Shown here: piece after piece, positions 8,165 through 16,406 of the stretch
Layout: each line of letters begins with the position of its first letter
How positions within the stretch are numbered: the first letter of the stretch is position 1
Assembly (NCBI GenBank): GCA_027449865.1
Contig: DAIDKV010000015.1
Location: 1 to 47,436 of the forward strand
Origin: Planctomycetales bacterium
Lineage (GTDB): Bacteria > Planctomycetota > Planctomycetia > Isosphaerales > Isosphaeraceae
DNA: 47,436 nt
Direction: 5' to 3'
Notes under the pieces: generated by a model
What the model was told of the DNA's origin: nothing
The model's database searches: none
What the model saw: only the letters and a program-made list of their open reading frames with translations
Made by a program: the position numbers and the translations under genes

Positions 8165-9163
8165 TTATTCCCACTCTCGCTTCGGGTTGCGCTCCATCAG
8201 GTCGGTGACCGCGACTCGGGGCGGCTTCGCCTCGAAGAGGACCTGATAGAGTTCGGCGGTGATCGGCATTTCCACACCTCGATTTCGGGCGAGGTGGTGG
8301 ACGCTTCGCGTGGTTGGCACCCCCTCGGCGACATTGACCATGTCGCCAAGGATGTGATCGATCGAGTCGCCTCGACCGATCCGCTCACCGACGGCCCGGT
8401 TTCGGCCGAAGGGGCTGTAACAGGTGGTCACGACGTCTCCCACACCCGCGAGGCCGTAGAACGTCTCGAACTTTGCGCCGAGGTCGACGCCCAGGCGGGC
8501 GATCTCGACAAGGCCGCGAGTGAGGAGGGCCGCCTTGGCATTATCGCCGAAACCGAGGCCGTCGCAAATCCCCGCCGCGATCCCGAGGATGTTTTTCAGG
8601 GCACCGGCCAGTTCCACGCCGAGGGCGTCGCCGCTGGTGTAGACGCGGAGCGAGGCGTGACTCAGGCGGTCGCGGATTTCCTCGTTGAGCCGAGGATCGG
8701 CGCCCGAGACGACCACCGAGGCGGGGAGCCCCCGCGCCAGTTCCTCGGCGTGGCTTGGTCCGCTCAGCACGGCGATCGGCCGGGGGCCGAGCACCTCGGC
8801 GATGATCTGGCTTGGGCGGGCGAACGTGCCGAACTCGATACCCTTGACCACGCTGAGAACCGGAATCCCGGGCGCGACCTGGCCCGCGAGGCGGCCCAGG
8901 GTCTCGCGAAGGAACGAGGTCGGGACCGAGGCGACGATGAGCCCGGCGCCCTGGAGCGCCTCGCCCGGGTCGGCCGTGATCCGGATCGGCTCGGGGAGGA
9001 CGATCCCGGGGAGATGACGGCGATTGACGCGGTCGACCTGGATCTCTCGAGCGCGGGCCGGGTCGCGGGCCCAGATTCGGACACCGTCATCCGCCCGGGC
9101 GAAAAACAGAGCCAGGGCGGTTCCCATCCCGCCGGCTCCCACGATTGCGACGTCTCCCATCAA
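8165..9163 (-). CDS. gpsA: NAD(P)H-dependent glycerol-3-phosphate dehydrogenase
   Basis: A 332-residue enzyme that reduces dihydroxyacetone phosphate to sn-glycerol-3-phosphate, the backbone precursor of membrane phospholipids. The Rossmann motif GAGGMG is at residues 9-14, the conserved SVVKGIE is near residue 105, LSGPSHAEE is near 133, and the catalytic-domain block ALKNILGIAAGICDGLGFGDN and GLAGVGDVVTTCYS follow. Length and order match GpsA from other bacteria. Start ATG 9163 or the adjacent ATG 9160. It is the first gene of a four-gene minus-strand operon and is divergent from the malate dehydrogenase-like gene; the promoter should lie in 9164-9428, where I see no clear consensus boxes. 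Confidence 0.95.
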   Translation of the reverse strand: MMGDVAIVGAGGMGTALALFFARADDGVRIWARDPARAREIQVDRVNRRHLPGIVLPEPIRITADPGEALQGAGLIVASVPTSFLRETLGRLAGQVAPGIPVLSVVKGIEFGTFARPSQIIAEVLGPRPIAVLSGPSHAEELARGLPASVVVSGADPRLNEEIRDRLSHASLRVYTSGDALGVELAGALKNILGIAAGICDGLGFGDNAKAALLTRGLVEIARLGVDLGAKFETFYGLAGVGDVVTTCYSPFGRNRAVGERIGRGDSIDHILGDMVNVAEGVPTTRSVHHLARNRGVEMPITAELYQVLFEAKPPRVAVTDLMERNPKREWE

Positions 9164-9428
9164 TCACCCGACCCCGAGAAGGATCCGCCCACCGATCCGG
9201 ACGCCGCCACGGTCCCCAGGCCGTCCGGCACGCCCAGGGCCGTCCCCATTAGACCCGGGACGCCCACAGCCCGACAACCAGGGTCTCCGGTCGATTCTAT
9301 CGGGATATGTGAACCCTTGCTGCATGGATCGGCATCGGGTTTGCTAGGAAGGTGGCCCATTGAGGGGAATCCACGGGGCACAGATGTCGTCGCCACCGTC
9401 CCCTGGTAAACGAACCGAAGAGGTTTCG

Positions 9429-10430
9429 ATGGACGTACAGCAGCCCCCTATCCGTGTTGCCGTCTCGGGTGCGGCCGGGCGGATCGCCTACTCGCTGGCG
9501 TTTCGGATCGCTGGCGGCGGGATGTTTGGTCCCCATCAGCCGGTCTCGCTCCGGCTCCTCGACATTCCTGAGGCGGCCCAGCCGCTTCGGGCCCTGGAAC
9601 TGGAGCTAAGAGACTGCGCTCAGCTTCTGCTGAACGAGGTCAAGAGCACCACCGACCCGATGGAGGCCTTCGAGGGCGCCGACTGGGTCTTGCTGCTGGG
9701 CGGCAAGCCGTTCAGCCCCGAGCATCGCGACCGGCTCGAACTTCTCCGGCTCAACGCGCCGATCATGATTCAGCACGGTCGGGCGATCAACCAGGTTGCG
9801 CCGACGGCCCGGGTGCTGGTCGTGACCAGCCCGAGCAACGCGAACTGCATGGTCGCCCGGTCGACGGCTCCCGGTGTTCCGGAATCGCACTGGTTCGCGT
9901 TGAGCCAGGTGACCCGGATGCGGGCCATCGGCGTGATCGCCGAGAGGATGGGCGTGCCTGTCTCGGAGGTTCGCCGGGTGACGGTCTGGGGGAACAACAG
10001 CGAATCGGCGCTCATCGACCTTCGCCCGGCCCTGATCGGCGAGCGGCCCGCGCTGGAAGTGATCAACGATCCGGAATGGGTCGCCCGGACGCTCGGCCCA
10101 ATGATCGCCGGCCGGAACGATGAGATCTACCGGCTTCGCGGGGTTCTGCCGGCTGGGTCGATTGCGCAGGCGATTCTCGGGACGGTCCGGTCGATCGTCA
10201 CGCCGACGCCGTACGGCCGGTGGTTCTGCGCCGGGGTTGTCTCGGATGGAAGCTACGACGTCCCCCGCGGACTGGTCTTCAGTTTCCCGCTCAGTACGGC
10301 CGACGGCCGGGAGTGGAAGATCGAGCCAAACAACTACCTCGATGAGACCGCTCGCGAGCGGATTGCCGCCAACGTCGCGGAGATTCAGCACGAGACGACG
10401 GCCGTGAGCGACCTGCTGGGCTCGATCTAG
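9429..10430 (+). CDS. Malate dehydrogenase-like protein lacking catalytic His and Asp
   Basis: A 333-residue protein of the cytosolic-type malate dehydrogenase family, with GAAGRIAYSLAFRIA (NAD site), DIPEAAQPLRALELEL, and VVTSPSNANC. The reading start ATG 9429 follows a good AGAGG. The active site is not canonical. The family motif WGNHS reads WGNNS, so the proton-accepting His is N190. The TRLDHNRA block reads SQVTRMRA, so the partner Asp is T162, although the following substrate Arg (R165) is kept. The first mobile-loop Arg (GARPR) is K93. I infer that it no longer oxidises malate in the normal way and may act on another substrate or in regulation. It is monocistronic, convergent with glnE. 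Confidence 0.85.
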   Translation: MDVQQPPIRVAVSGAAGRIAYSLAFRIAGGGMFGPHQPVSLRLLDIPEAAQPLRALELELRDCAQLLLNEVKSTTDPMEAFEGADWVLLLGGKPFSPEHRDRLELLRLNAPIMIQHGRAINQVAPTARVLVVTSPSNANCMVARSTAPGVPESHWFALSQVTRMRAIGVIAERMGVPVSEVRRVTVWGNNSESALIDLRPALIGERPALEVINDPEWVARTLGPMIAGRNDEIYRLRGVLPAGSIAQAILGTVRSIVTPTPYGRWFCAGVVSDGSYDVPRGLVFSFPLSTADGREWKIEPNNYLDETARERIAANVAEIQHETTAVSDLLGSI

Positions 10431-10459
10431 CCAGGGAGCGAGCGGGTCAAGCGTCGCGG

Positions 10460-13400
10460 TCAGTGGCCGGCGGATGCGGCCGGGATCGGGGTGTCTGGGT
10501 CGTCGGGCGCCCGGGCGGTGACGATTCGATCGAAGTGGGCGCGGGTGCGTCGGGTGATTTCCTCCAGTCGGGTCAGGAACGAGGCGACGGGTCCGTCGTG
10601 GTTGGCGGGGTCCTCGTGAAGTCGTCGGGCGAGCCGTTCGAGGTCGACCGGACTTTGCGGGAGCTCGCCGCCGCCTCGGTTCTGGATCAGGCGGAGCCGG
10701 CCCTCGACGGCCCGGAGGAAGTTGTAGGCGTCGCGGAGGTCGGCGTGGGTGGCAGGATCGAGCAGGCCCCGTCGTCGGAGGGCTTCCAGCGCTTCCCAGA
10801 GGTTGGAGCGGAGGAGGTCGGGCCGCTCGGGAGCGTGGACGAGCAGCAGGTACTGGACGAGGAACTCGATATCGGCGACGCCGCCGGTGCCCCGGGTCAG
10901 GTGGCGAGGGGGGCGCGAAGCCTCAAGCCGGCGTCGCATGGAGAGGACCTCGGTGGCCAGCGCCCTCGGATCGACGGGGCGGGTCAGGGCCGATCGGATC
11001 ACTTCCATGATCGCCGGGCCAAACCCGCCGGTGGCGAAGACGACCCGGGCGCGGGTCATCGCCATGCGCTCCCAGGTGGGGGTGGACCGGTTGAGGTAGT
11101 CGCGGAACGCGTCGAGAGTCATCACCAAGGGGCCGGAAGCCCCGTGGGGACGGAGCCGGGCGTCGACCGCGTACAGGGCTCCCGTCGCGTTGCCGCCCAG
11201 GGCCTTCAGGATGCGCTGGACCACCTCGGTGAGGAACTGATCGTTCGAGATCGAGGAGGCGCCGCCCTCGGTTCGGCCGTCAGCCTCGTGGAGGAAGACG
11301 AGGTCGAGGTCGCTGTGGTAGTTGAGCTCGCGCCCCCCGAACTTGCCGAGTCCGAGAATCGCCCATCGGTCGCGCCGGCCCTCGTCGCCGATTCGGGGGG
11401 TGCCGAACCGTTCGGCGCGTCGTCTCCACTGGTCGCGTGCGACCTGGGTGAGGATCGCCTCGGCGACGTCGGCCAGCTCTCGGGTGACGACCTGGACCGG
11501 CTCTCGACCGAGGATATCGCGGGTGCCGATCCGGACCCACTCCTTGTTGCGGAAGCTCCAGAGGATCGGAGCGAGGTCCTCAGCGCCGGCGCAGAGCCCG
11601 GCGAGCTCGGCCTTGATCGCCGATTCGGACGACGGCCGATCGACGACCAGCGAGTCGATCAGGTCGTCGATCATCCCCGGGTTGTTGATCAGGATCTCGG
11701 AGAGGAACTGGCTGGTGGCGCAGAGTTCGACATAGAGTCGGAGGCTGGGCGGGTTGAAGTTGAAAAGCTCCCAGAGGACCGCCTTGGCGCCGAGCGAGGC
11801 GGAGACCTTCTCAAGGTTGGTGAGGGTCATGTCGGGATCGGGGGTACGGCCGACGGCCTCGAGTAGCCGTGGGGCGATCGCGGCGAGGAAGTGCCGGCAT
11901 CGGGCCTGCGAGAGGAACGGGTAATCCTCGCGGGCGAGGGCGAGCAGGTTTTGATGAGCGGTCGCCCGGTCGCGGAACGGGTAGACGGCCATCACGGCCT
12001 GGACCTGGTCGGGGTCGGGATCGGGGTCGAGGACCAGGTCGACGATCGGATCGACAGCCTTGCCGTCGTCGGCGCGGAAGGCGTCGTGCAGGAGGTGGTC
12101 GAGGATTCGTCGGTTGAGCTCGGTCTTGCTCCGATAGTCGGCCAGGAACCGGAGGGCGGGGCCGTTGCGGGCTTCCCAGACGCTCGCCGGGGCGTAGCCC
12201 ATCCGGAGGGCGAGCGTGCGCAGGGCCTCGATCTCACGGGGCATCTCATGGGTCTGGCGGTCGAAGACGATCTGCAACCGATGCTCGACCCGGCGGAGGA
12301 AGCGATAGGTCTCGTCCATGAGGAACCGCTCGTCGGCGGTCAGGCAGCCGACGCGTTCGAGTTCGGCCATGGCGTGGAGGGTGTTGCCGCCGCGGACCGC
12401 CGGATACTGGCCGCCGTGGAGGAGTTGCAAGAACTGGACGACGAACTCGACGTCGCGGATGCCGCCGCGACCAGTCTTGACCTCGACCTCGGCCGTTCCG
12501 GCGGAGACGGTGCGCTGCTCGATCCGTCGCTTGAGAGTCTTGATCTCGGCGATCTCCGAGGCGGCGAGATAGCGTCGGTAGACGAACGGCGTGATCGCCT
12601 CGACGAAGCCCTGGCCCAGGTCGAGGTCGCCCGCGACCGGCCGGACCTTGATCAGGGCCTGACGCTCCCAGGTTCGCCCTCGGGTGACGTAGTAGCCCAG
12701 AGTGGCGCTGAAGGATCGGGCCATGGCGCCCTGCTCGCCATCGGGGCGGAGCCGGAGGTCCACGCGGTAGGCCATTCCCATCGCGGTATGCTCGGCCAGC
12801 AGGCGGACGACCTCGCTCCCCATCCGGGCGAAGAACTCGGCATTGGAGACGACCTTCGGTCCGTCGGTGCGTCCCTCGTCGTCGTAGAGAAAGATCAGGT
12901 CGATGTCGGAGCTGAAGTTCAGCTCCTCGCCGCCGAGCTTGCCCAGGCCGAGGACGACGAACCGCGCGGGGAGGCCGCGGGGCGTTCTGGGAACGCCGTA
13001 TCGCTCCTCGGCATGACGGCGGGCCCGGCGGACGGCGGTCTCGACACAGGCGTCGGCCAGGTGCGAGAGGTCGCGCGTGACCACCTCCAGCGGAAGGCCG
13101 CGGACGATGTCGTCATAGCCGATCCGAAGACTCTCGCGGTGCCGGAATCGCCGGATCGCCAGCTTCTGCGCCTCCTCGGTCGCGCAGGCCGAGACCGCCG
13201 CCCAGAGTTCCTCGACCAGCTCATCCCGGTCGCGAGGTCCCACACCGGCACGCAGCCAGCCGAAGAGGCCCGGGTCGCGGAACAAAACCTCGCTGAAATA
13301 CTGGCTGGTGCTGAAGACCTGGAGGAGAATCTCGGTCGTTCTCGGATCACCGGCAAGCTGGTCGAGCGTCGCGTCCAGCTCGGGGATGGCGCCCAGGAAG

Positions 13401-13627
13401 CGCTCCAGGTTCGTCAGGGCCATCCCGGGATCGGGGCAGCCCGGGAGCACGGCGTTGAGCTGAGCGGCGATCCGGGCGACCCGGTCGAGACAGGCCGGTC
13501 CGGCGCGCCGGGTCAGGTCGATCAGGTCACGCGCGCCCCGCTCGGCATCGCGAACGCCCAGCCCCGAAAGCCAGCCGGCAAGCAGCTCCGGAATCTCATG
13601 ATAGGTGAGGAACCATCCGGCATTCAT
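10460..13627 (-). CDS. glnE: Bifunctional glutamine synthetase adenylyltransferase/adenylyl-removing enzyme
   Basis: A 1055-residue protein, somewhat longer than the roughly 950 of E. coli GlnE. It adds or removes AMP on glutamine synthetase in response to PII signals, tuning nitrogen assimilation. Two nucleotidyltransferase domains are visible. The N-terminal one carries GLGKLGGEELNFSSDIDLIF (about 227-246) with the metal-binding DID. The C-terminal one carries GLGKFGGRELNYHSDLDLVF (about 758-777) with DLD. Each is followed by the helical GlnD_UR_UTase-type region (RDVEFVVQFLQLLHGG and ADIEFLVQYLLLVHA). Both activities therefore look intact. The start, ATG 13627, is preceded only 26 bases upstream by a dispersed repeat, so the gene's leader includes that repeat. 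Confidence 0.95.
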   Translation of the reverse strand: MNAGWFLTYHEIPELLAGWLSGLGVRDAERGARDLIDLTRRAGPACLDRVARIAAQLNAVLPGCPDPGMALTNLERFLGAIPELDATLDQLAGDPRTTEILLQVFSTSQYFSEVLFRDPGLFGWLRAGVGPRDRDELVEELWAAVSACATEEAQKLAIRRFRHRESLRIGYDDIVRGLPLEVVTRDLSHLADACVETAVRRARRHAEERYGVPRTPRGLPARFVVLGLGKLGGEELNFSSDIDLIFLYDDEGRTDGPKVVSNAEFFARMGSEVVRLLAEHTAMGMAYRVDLRLRPDGEQGAMARSFSATLGYYVTRGRTWERQALIKVRPVAGDLDLGQGFVEAITPFVYRRYLAASEIAEIKTLKRRIEQRTVSAGTAEVEVKTGRGGIRDVEFVVQFLQLLHGGQYPAVRGGNTLHAMAELERVGCLTADERFLMDETYRFLRRVEHRLQIVFDRQTHEMPREIEALRTLALRMGYAPASVWEARNGPALRFLADYRSKTELNRRILDHLLHDAFRADDGKAVDPIVDLVLDPDPDPDQVQAVMAVYPFRDRATAHQNLLALAREDYPFLSQARCRHFLAAIAPRLLEAVGRTPDPDMTLTNLEKVSASLGAKAVLWELFNFNPPSLRLYVELCATSQFLSEILINNPGMIDDLIDSLVVDRPSSESAIKAELAGLCAGAEDLAPILWSFRNKEWVRIGTRDILGREPVQVVTRELADVAEAILTQVARDQWRRRAERFGTPRIGDEGRRDRWAILGLGKFGGRELNYHSDLDLVFLHEADGRTEGGASSISNDQFLTEVVQRILKALGGNATGALYAVDARLRPHGASGPLVMTLDAFRDYLNRSTPTWERMAMTRARVVFATGGFGPAIMEVIRSALTRPVDPRALATEVLSMRRRLEASRPPRHLTRGTGGVADIEFLVQYLLLVHAPERPDLLRSNLWEALEALRRRGLLDPATHADLRDAYNFLRAVEGRLRLIQNRGGGELPQSPVDLERLARRLHEDPANHDGPVASFLTRLEEITRRTRAHFDRIVTARAPDDPDTPIPAASAGH

Positions 13628-13652
13628 GGGCTTGAATTCAAATCACAATAAA

Positions 13653-13681
13653 CCACAGAGACACAGAGACACAGAGGAAAT
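13653..13681 (+). repeat. Dispersed cacagagac repeat, copy 1
   Basis: A 29-base unit (CCACAGAGACACAGAGACAC followed by AGAGGAAAT) made of the 8-mer-like CACAGAGA motif. Copy 2 starts exactly 58 bases further on. It lies in the glnE leader. Confidence 0.85.
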
Positions 13682-13710
13682 TCTACGGTTTAATTTGAAG
13701 GCTTGGATAA

Positions 13711-13739
13711 CCACAGAGACACAGAGACACAGAGGAAAT
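13711..13739 (+). repeat. Dispersed cacagagac repeat, copy 2
   Basis: Identical over 29 bases to the copy at 13653-13681, and also preceded by AA. The 29 bases between the two copies are not repeated elsewhere in the window. Confidence 0.85.
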
Positions 13740-13818
13740 CCCAGGGAGCAGATATTGGGTAGAAGCATCGGTTGGTCCGCGGAAACGAAACGGAAGCCAT
13801 ACGTCTTTCCCGTCTGAT

Positions 13819-13843
13819 CTCTGTGTCTCTGTGTCTCTGTGGT
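13819..13843 (-). repeat. Dispersed cacagagac repeat, inverted copy 3
   Basis: Bases 13819-13843 are the reverse complement of the first 24-25 bases of the unit. A further degenerate inverted copy is recognisable at about 13875-13892 (TGCTGTGTCTCCGCGGTT). The direct pair and the inverted copies enclose 13740-13818, which holds no gene. Confidence 0.8.
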
Positions 13844-13897
13844 GAATCCGTTCCGATCGGATGCGGCTCGGCCGTGCTGTGTCTCCGCGGTTGATTT

Positions 13898-14626
13898 TCA
13901 ATGCTTGGCGGCTGGGACCACGTGTTGCAAATGTCGAAGGATCAGCTCGACGTCGTGCCGGGTGATGCCAAGGAGGTCGGCGATCTGTCGGTCGTCGGCG
14001 CCGGATTCGACCAGGGGCGGGACGCGGTCGGCGAACCGTCGGAGGGCGTCGGTGAGGCAGGGGCGTGGGGCGTAGCGCCGATGCGCGGCCCAGGGAGAGC
14101 CGTGCCCTTCGAAGTCGGGGTCGAACCAGAACTCGCGACCGCCCTGTCGGAGCAATTCGAGGAACCACTCGTCGAAGCTTCGGGCGATGATCCGAGGGGG
14201 AGAGCCAAGGGCGTCGTCGCCGGAGGTGAAGATGGGGTGTCCGTGCCCCGGGAGGCGATAGCCGAGGTCGATGCAGACGGTCTGGACGTTGGGATTGCCC
14301 AGCTCGAACCAGCTTTCGGGCTGGACGATCATCTCGGGGACTCGTGCGAAGGGGATCATCGGGCCGATCGCCGAGAGGGGATGGATCATCGGCCCTGATC
14401 GATACAGGCCGTTGGAGAGTTCCAGCCAGGTTCGCAAACCCGGTGGGAACCAGTAACCGTGCCGTTCTTCCCAGTCGCGGATTTCGGTGGCCGAGGCACC
14501 GGCGCGGCAGGGCTCGAGGGCTTCGGGGAAGCCGGATTCGAGCGCATAACGATCGGGGGCGCGGCGGGGATCGATCCCGAGCCGTTCCATCCACCTTGCG
14601 ACGTTCTCGACGAGGCCGCCGGCCAT
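13898..14626 (-). CDS. SMI1/KNR4 family protein
   Basis: A 242-residue protein starting at ATG 14626 (MAGGLVENV). The core shows the SMI1/KNR4 pattern: ATEIRDWEERHGYWFPPGLR, then WLELSNGLYR, PMIPFARVPEM, and later SFDEWFLELL. In bacteria this fold is common among immunity proteins of contact-dependent toxins and in polymorphic toxin loci, but it also occurs alone. The last 45 residues (DDRQIADLLGITRHDVELIL) look like a short helix-turn-helix. The gene starts 11 bases after the miaB stop, so it is probably co-transcribed with miaB. No toxin gene is adjacent; the nearest candidate, an RHS fragment, is 32 kb away. Confidence 0.75.
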   Translation of the reverse strand: MAGGLVENVARWMERLGIDPRRAPDRYALESGFPEALEPCRAGASATEIRDWEERHGYWFPPGLRTWLELSNGLYRSGPMIHPLSAIGPMIPFARVPEMIVQPESWFELGNPNVQTVCIDLGYRLPGHGHPIFTSGDDALGSPPRIIARSFDEWFLELLRQGGREFWFDPDFEGHGSPWAAHRRYAPRPCLTDALRRFADRVPPLVESGADDRQIADLLGITRHDVELILRHLQHVVPAAKH

Positions 14627-14637
14627 CAAGTCGTTCC

Positions 14638-16077
14638 TCAAGCCGGCGTCGGGACGACCTCGGTGGTCTCGACCCGCCCAAACAGAGTGACTGCGCTGGC
14701 GTCCTCGATCGCCACCCGGACCATCCGGCCGACCAGGCGTTCGGAGCCGTCGAAGACGGCGATCCGGTCGCAGGACGTCCGGCCGGTAAGCTGGTCGATC
14801 CCGTTCCACCCCTCGCGGCGGACCGAGGTCCGGCTCGGTCCCTCCACCAGCACCTCGACCGTTCGGCCGATCCATTCCCGGTTGTCTTCGAGGCTGATGG
14901 CTGTCTGAATCGCGAGCAACTCGTTGTTCCGCCGCTTCTTCTCGGCCTCGGGGACGTCGTCGGGATAGAGCCGGTCGGCCCTGGTTCCCTCCCGGGCGCT
15001 GTATTTGAAGATGAAGCTGTTCTTGAACCGCGATCGCTCGACCAGGCGGACCGTTTTCTGGTACGACGCCTCGGTCTCGCCGCAGAAGCCGACGATGAAG
15101 TCGCTGGAGACCGAGACGCCCGGGATGGTTTCTCGGGTTCGGGCGAGCATCTCCTCGTAGGCGGCGACCGAGTACATCCGCTTCATCCGCTTGAGGATCT
15201 CGTCGCACCCGCTCTGAGCCGGGACGTGCAGGTATCGCGAGACGCGGGGCAGGTCGCGGACGGCCTGCAAGAGGTCGTCGGTCATGTCGTTGGGGAAGTT
15301 GGTGATGAACTTGATCCGTTCGATCCCCTCGATCTCGTGGATCTGGGCGAGAATGTCGGAGAGGCGCCAGGTTCGGCCGTCGGGGGCCTGATACCGGTAG
15401 CTGTTGACCGTCTGGCCGAGGAGGGTGATCTCCTTGACGCCCTGATCGGCGAGGAGTCGGGCCTCGTCGAGGATCGCGGCGGGCGGCCGGCTCTGCTCGG
15501 GGCCGCGCACCGAGGGGACGATGCAATAGGTGCAGAACTTGTCGCAGCCCATCATCACGCGGATGAACGCCTGGAAGGGCGTCGGCCGCATGGCGGGTTC
15601 TCGGTTGGCGTCGTAGGTCTCGAAGCTCGCCGTGATCGTCTCCAGCGAGCCGTCGGTTCGAGCCCGGCTGACGGCCAGGCGGGTTGGGTCTTCTCCCCTG
15701 GCTCCTGCCAGCAACTCCGGAACCCGTCCAAGCTGACCTGGCCCCACCACGATGTCGACGTGAGGGGCCCGGCGGAGGATCTGGTCCTGATCCTTCTGTG
15801 CCATGCAGCCGAGAACGCCGATGGCGACCTCCGGCTTTTTCTCCTTCAGCCGCTTGATCCGGCCGAGGGCGCTATACACCTTGTCCTCGGCGTGCTGGCG
15901 GACCGAGCAGGTGTTGTAGAGGATGGCGTCGGCCTGCTGGATGTCGTCGGTGAGTTCGTAGCCGTCCTGGCGCAGGCGGGCGACGACCAGTTCGCTGTCC
16001 AGCAGGTTCATCTGGCAGCCGACGGTCTCGATGTAGAGCTTTTTCTTGTGGTGGGGCGGGTCGCCCTGTTCGGCCAT
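14638..16077 (-). CDS. miaB: tRNA-2-methylthio-N6-dimethylallyladenosine synthase
   Basis: A 479-residue radical SAM methylthiotransferase that converts i6A37 to ms2i6A37 in tRNAs. The N-terminal UPF0004 domain has the three cluster cysteines C21 (VGCQMN), C57 (NTCSVR) and C91 (LGCMAQ). The radical SAM cluster motif is C178-DKF-C182-TY-C185. A TRAM domain closes the protein (residues about 410-475). I start at ATG 16077 (MAEQGDPPHHKKKLYIETVG); the open frame extends to 16170, but those extra residues have no family match. Cytoplasmic housekeeping enzyme, first gene of a two-gene unit with the SMI1/KNR4 gene. Confidence 0.95.
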   Translation of the reverse strand: MAEQGDPPHHKKKLYIETVGCQMNLLDSELVVARLRQDGYELTDDIQQADAILYNTCSVRQHAEDKVYSALGRIKRLKEKKPEVAIGVLGCMAQKDQDQILRRAPHVDIVVGPGQLGRVPELLAGARGEDPTRLAVSRARTDGSLETITASFETYDANREPAMRPTPFQAFIRVMMGCDKFCTYCIVPSVRGPEQSRPPAAILDEARLLADQGVKEITLLGQTVNSYRYQAPDGRTWRLSDILAQIHEIEGIERIKFITNFPNDMTDDLLQAVRDLPRVSRYLHVPAQSGCDEILKRMKRMYSVAAYEEMLARTRETIPGVSVSSDFIVGFCGETEASYQKTVRLVERSRFKNSFIFKYSAREGTRADRLYPDDVPEAEKKRRNNELLAIQTAISLEDNREWIGRTVEVLVEGPSRTSVRREGWNGIDQLTGRTSCDRIAVFDGSERLVGRMVRVAIEDASAVTLFGRVETTEVVPTPA

Positions 16078-16406
16078 CGTCGCGATTCCCCGGCGCTCAG
16101 GATTCCGGGAGGCCCCGACGCGCCGCAACGCCCCGGCGTGGCGGCCGACAATCCAATCCTCCCATGCCATTTAGATCCTAACAGAGCCTTCGTCGCCTGA
16201 AAACCGATCCTGACAAAGGCGCCGGTGGTCTTCGACCGGTTTTTGTCCCCATTTGCATGACCGATTTGCCTTCGCGTTCGGGACCAGCACCCGATCAGCC
16301 ACGAAATGGGGGCAGGCACCTGCGCTGCGATCCGGAGCCAGTCCCGGTTTCCTGGGCGGTTCGAGAAGGAAACGGCCCAGGAAACGTGAGAATTCGACTC
16401 TCGCAC
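16078..16406. other. Intergenic region with two inverted repeats
   Basis: This 329-base stretch lies between the 3' end of the B12 radical SAM gene and the miaB start. It contains CCCCATTT (16247-16254) mirrored by AAATGGGG (16304-16311), the latter followed by the GGCAGGCACC type of sequence that I know as a scattered motif in planctomycete genomes. It also holds a long hairpin at 16347-16385, annotated separately. No gene with a plausible start was found on either strand. Confidence 0.5.
16347..16385 (-). terminator. Strong hairpin after the B12 radical SAM gene
   Basis: GTTTCCTGGGC (16347-16357) pairs perfectly with GCCCAGGAAAC (16375-16385) across a 17-base loop. It begins 21 bases beyond the stop of the radical SAM gene on the minus strand. 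There is no U-tract, so it would be an L-shaped or RNA-stabilising terminator rather than a classical one. Confidence 0.5.

Noticed and set aside
11891-13651. 586-codon plus-strand frame opposite glnE
   Set aside because: It mirrors conserved GlnE motifs on the other strand and has no family match of its own.
13653-13843. Spaced 29-base repeats resembling a CRISPR array
   Set aside because: There are only two direct copies, the third is inverted, there are no further spacers and no cas gene is nearby.
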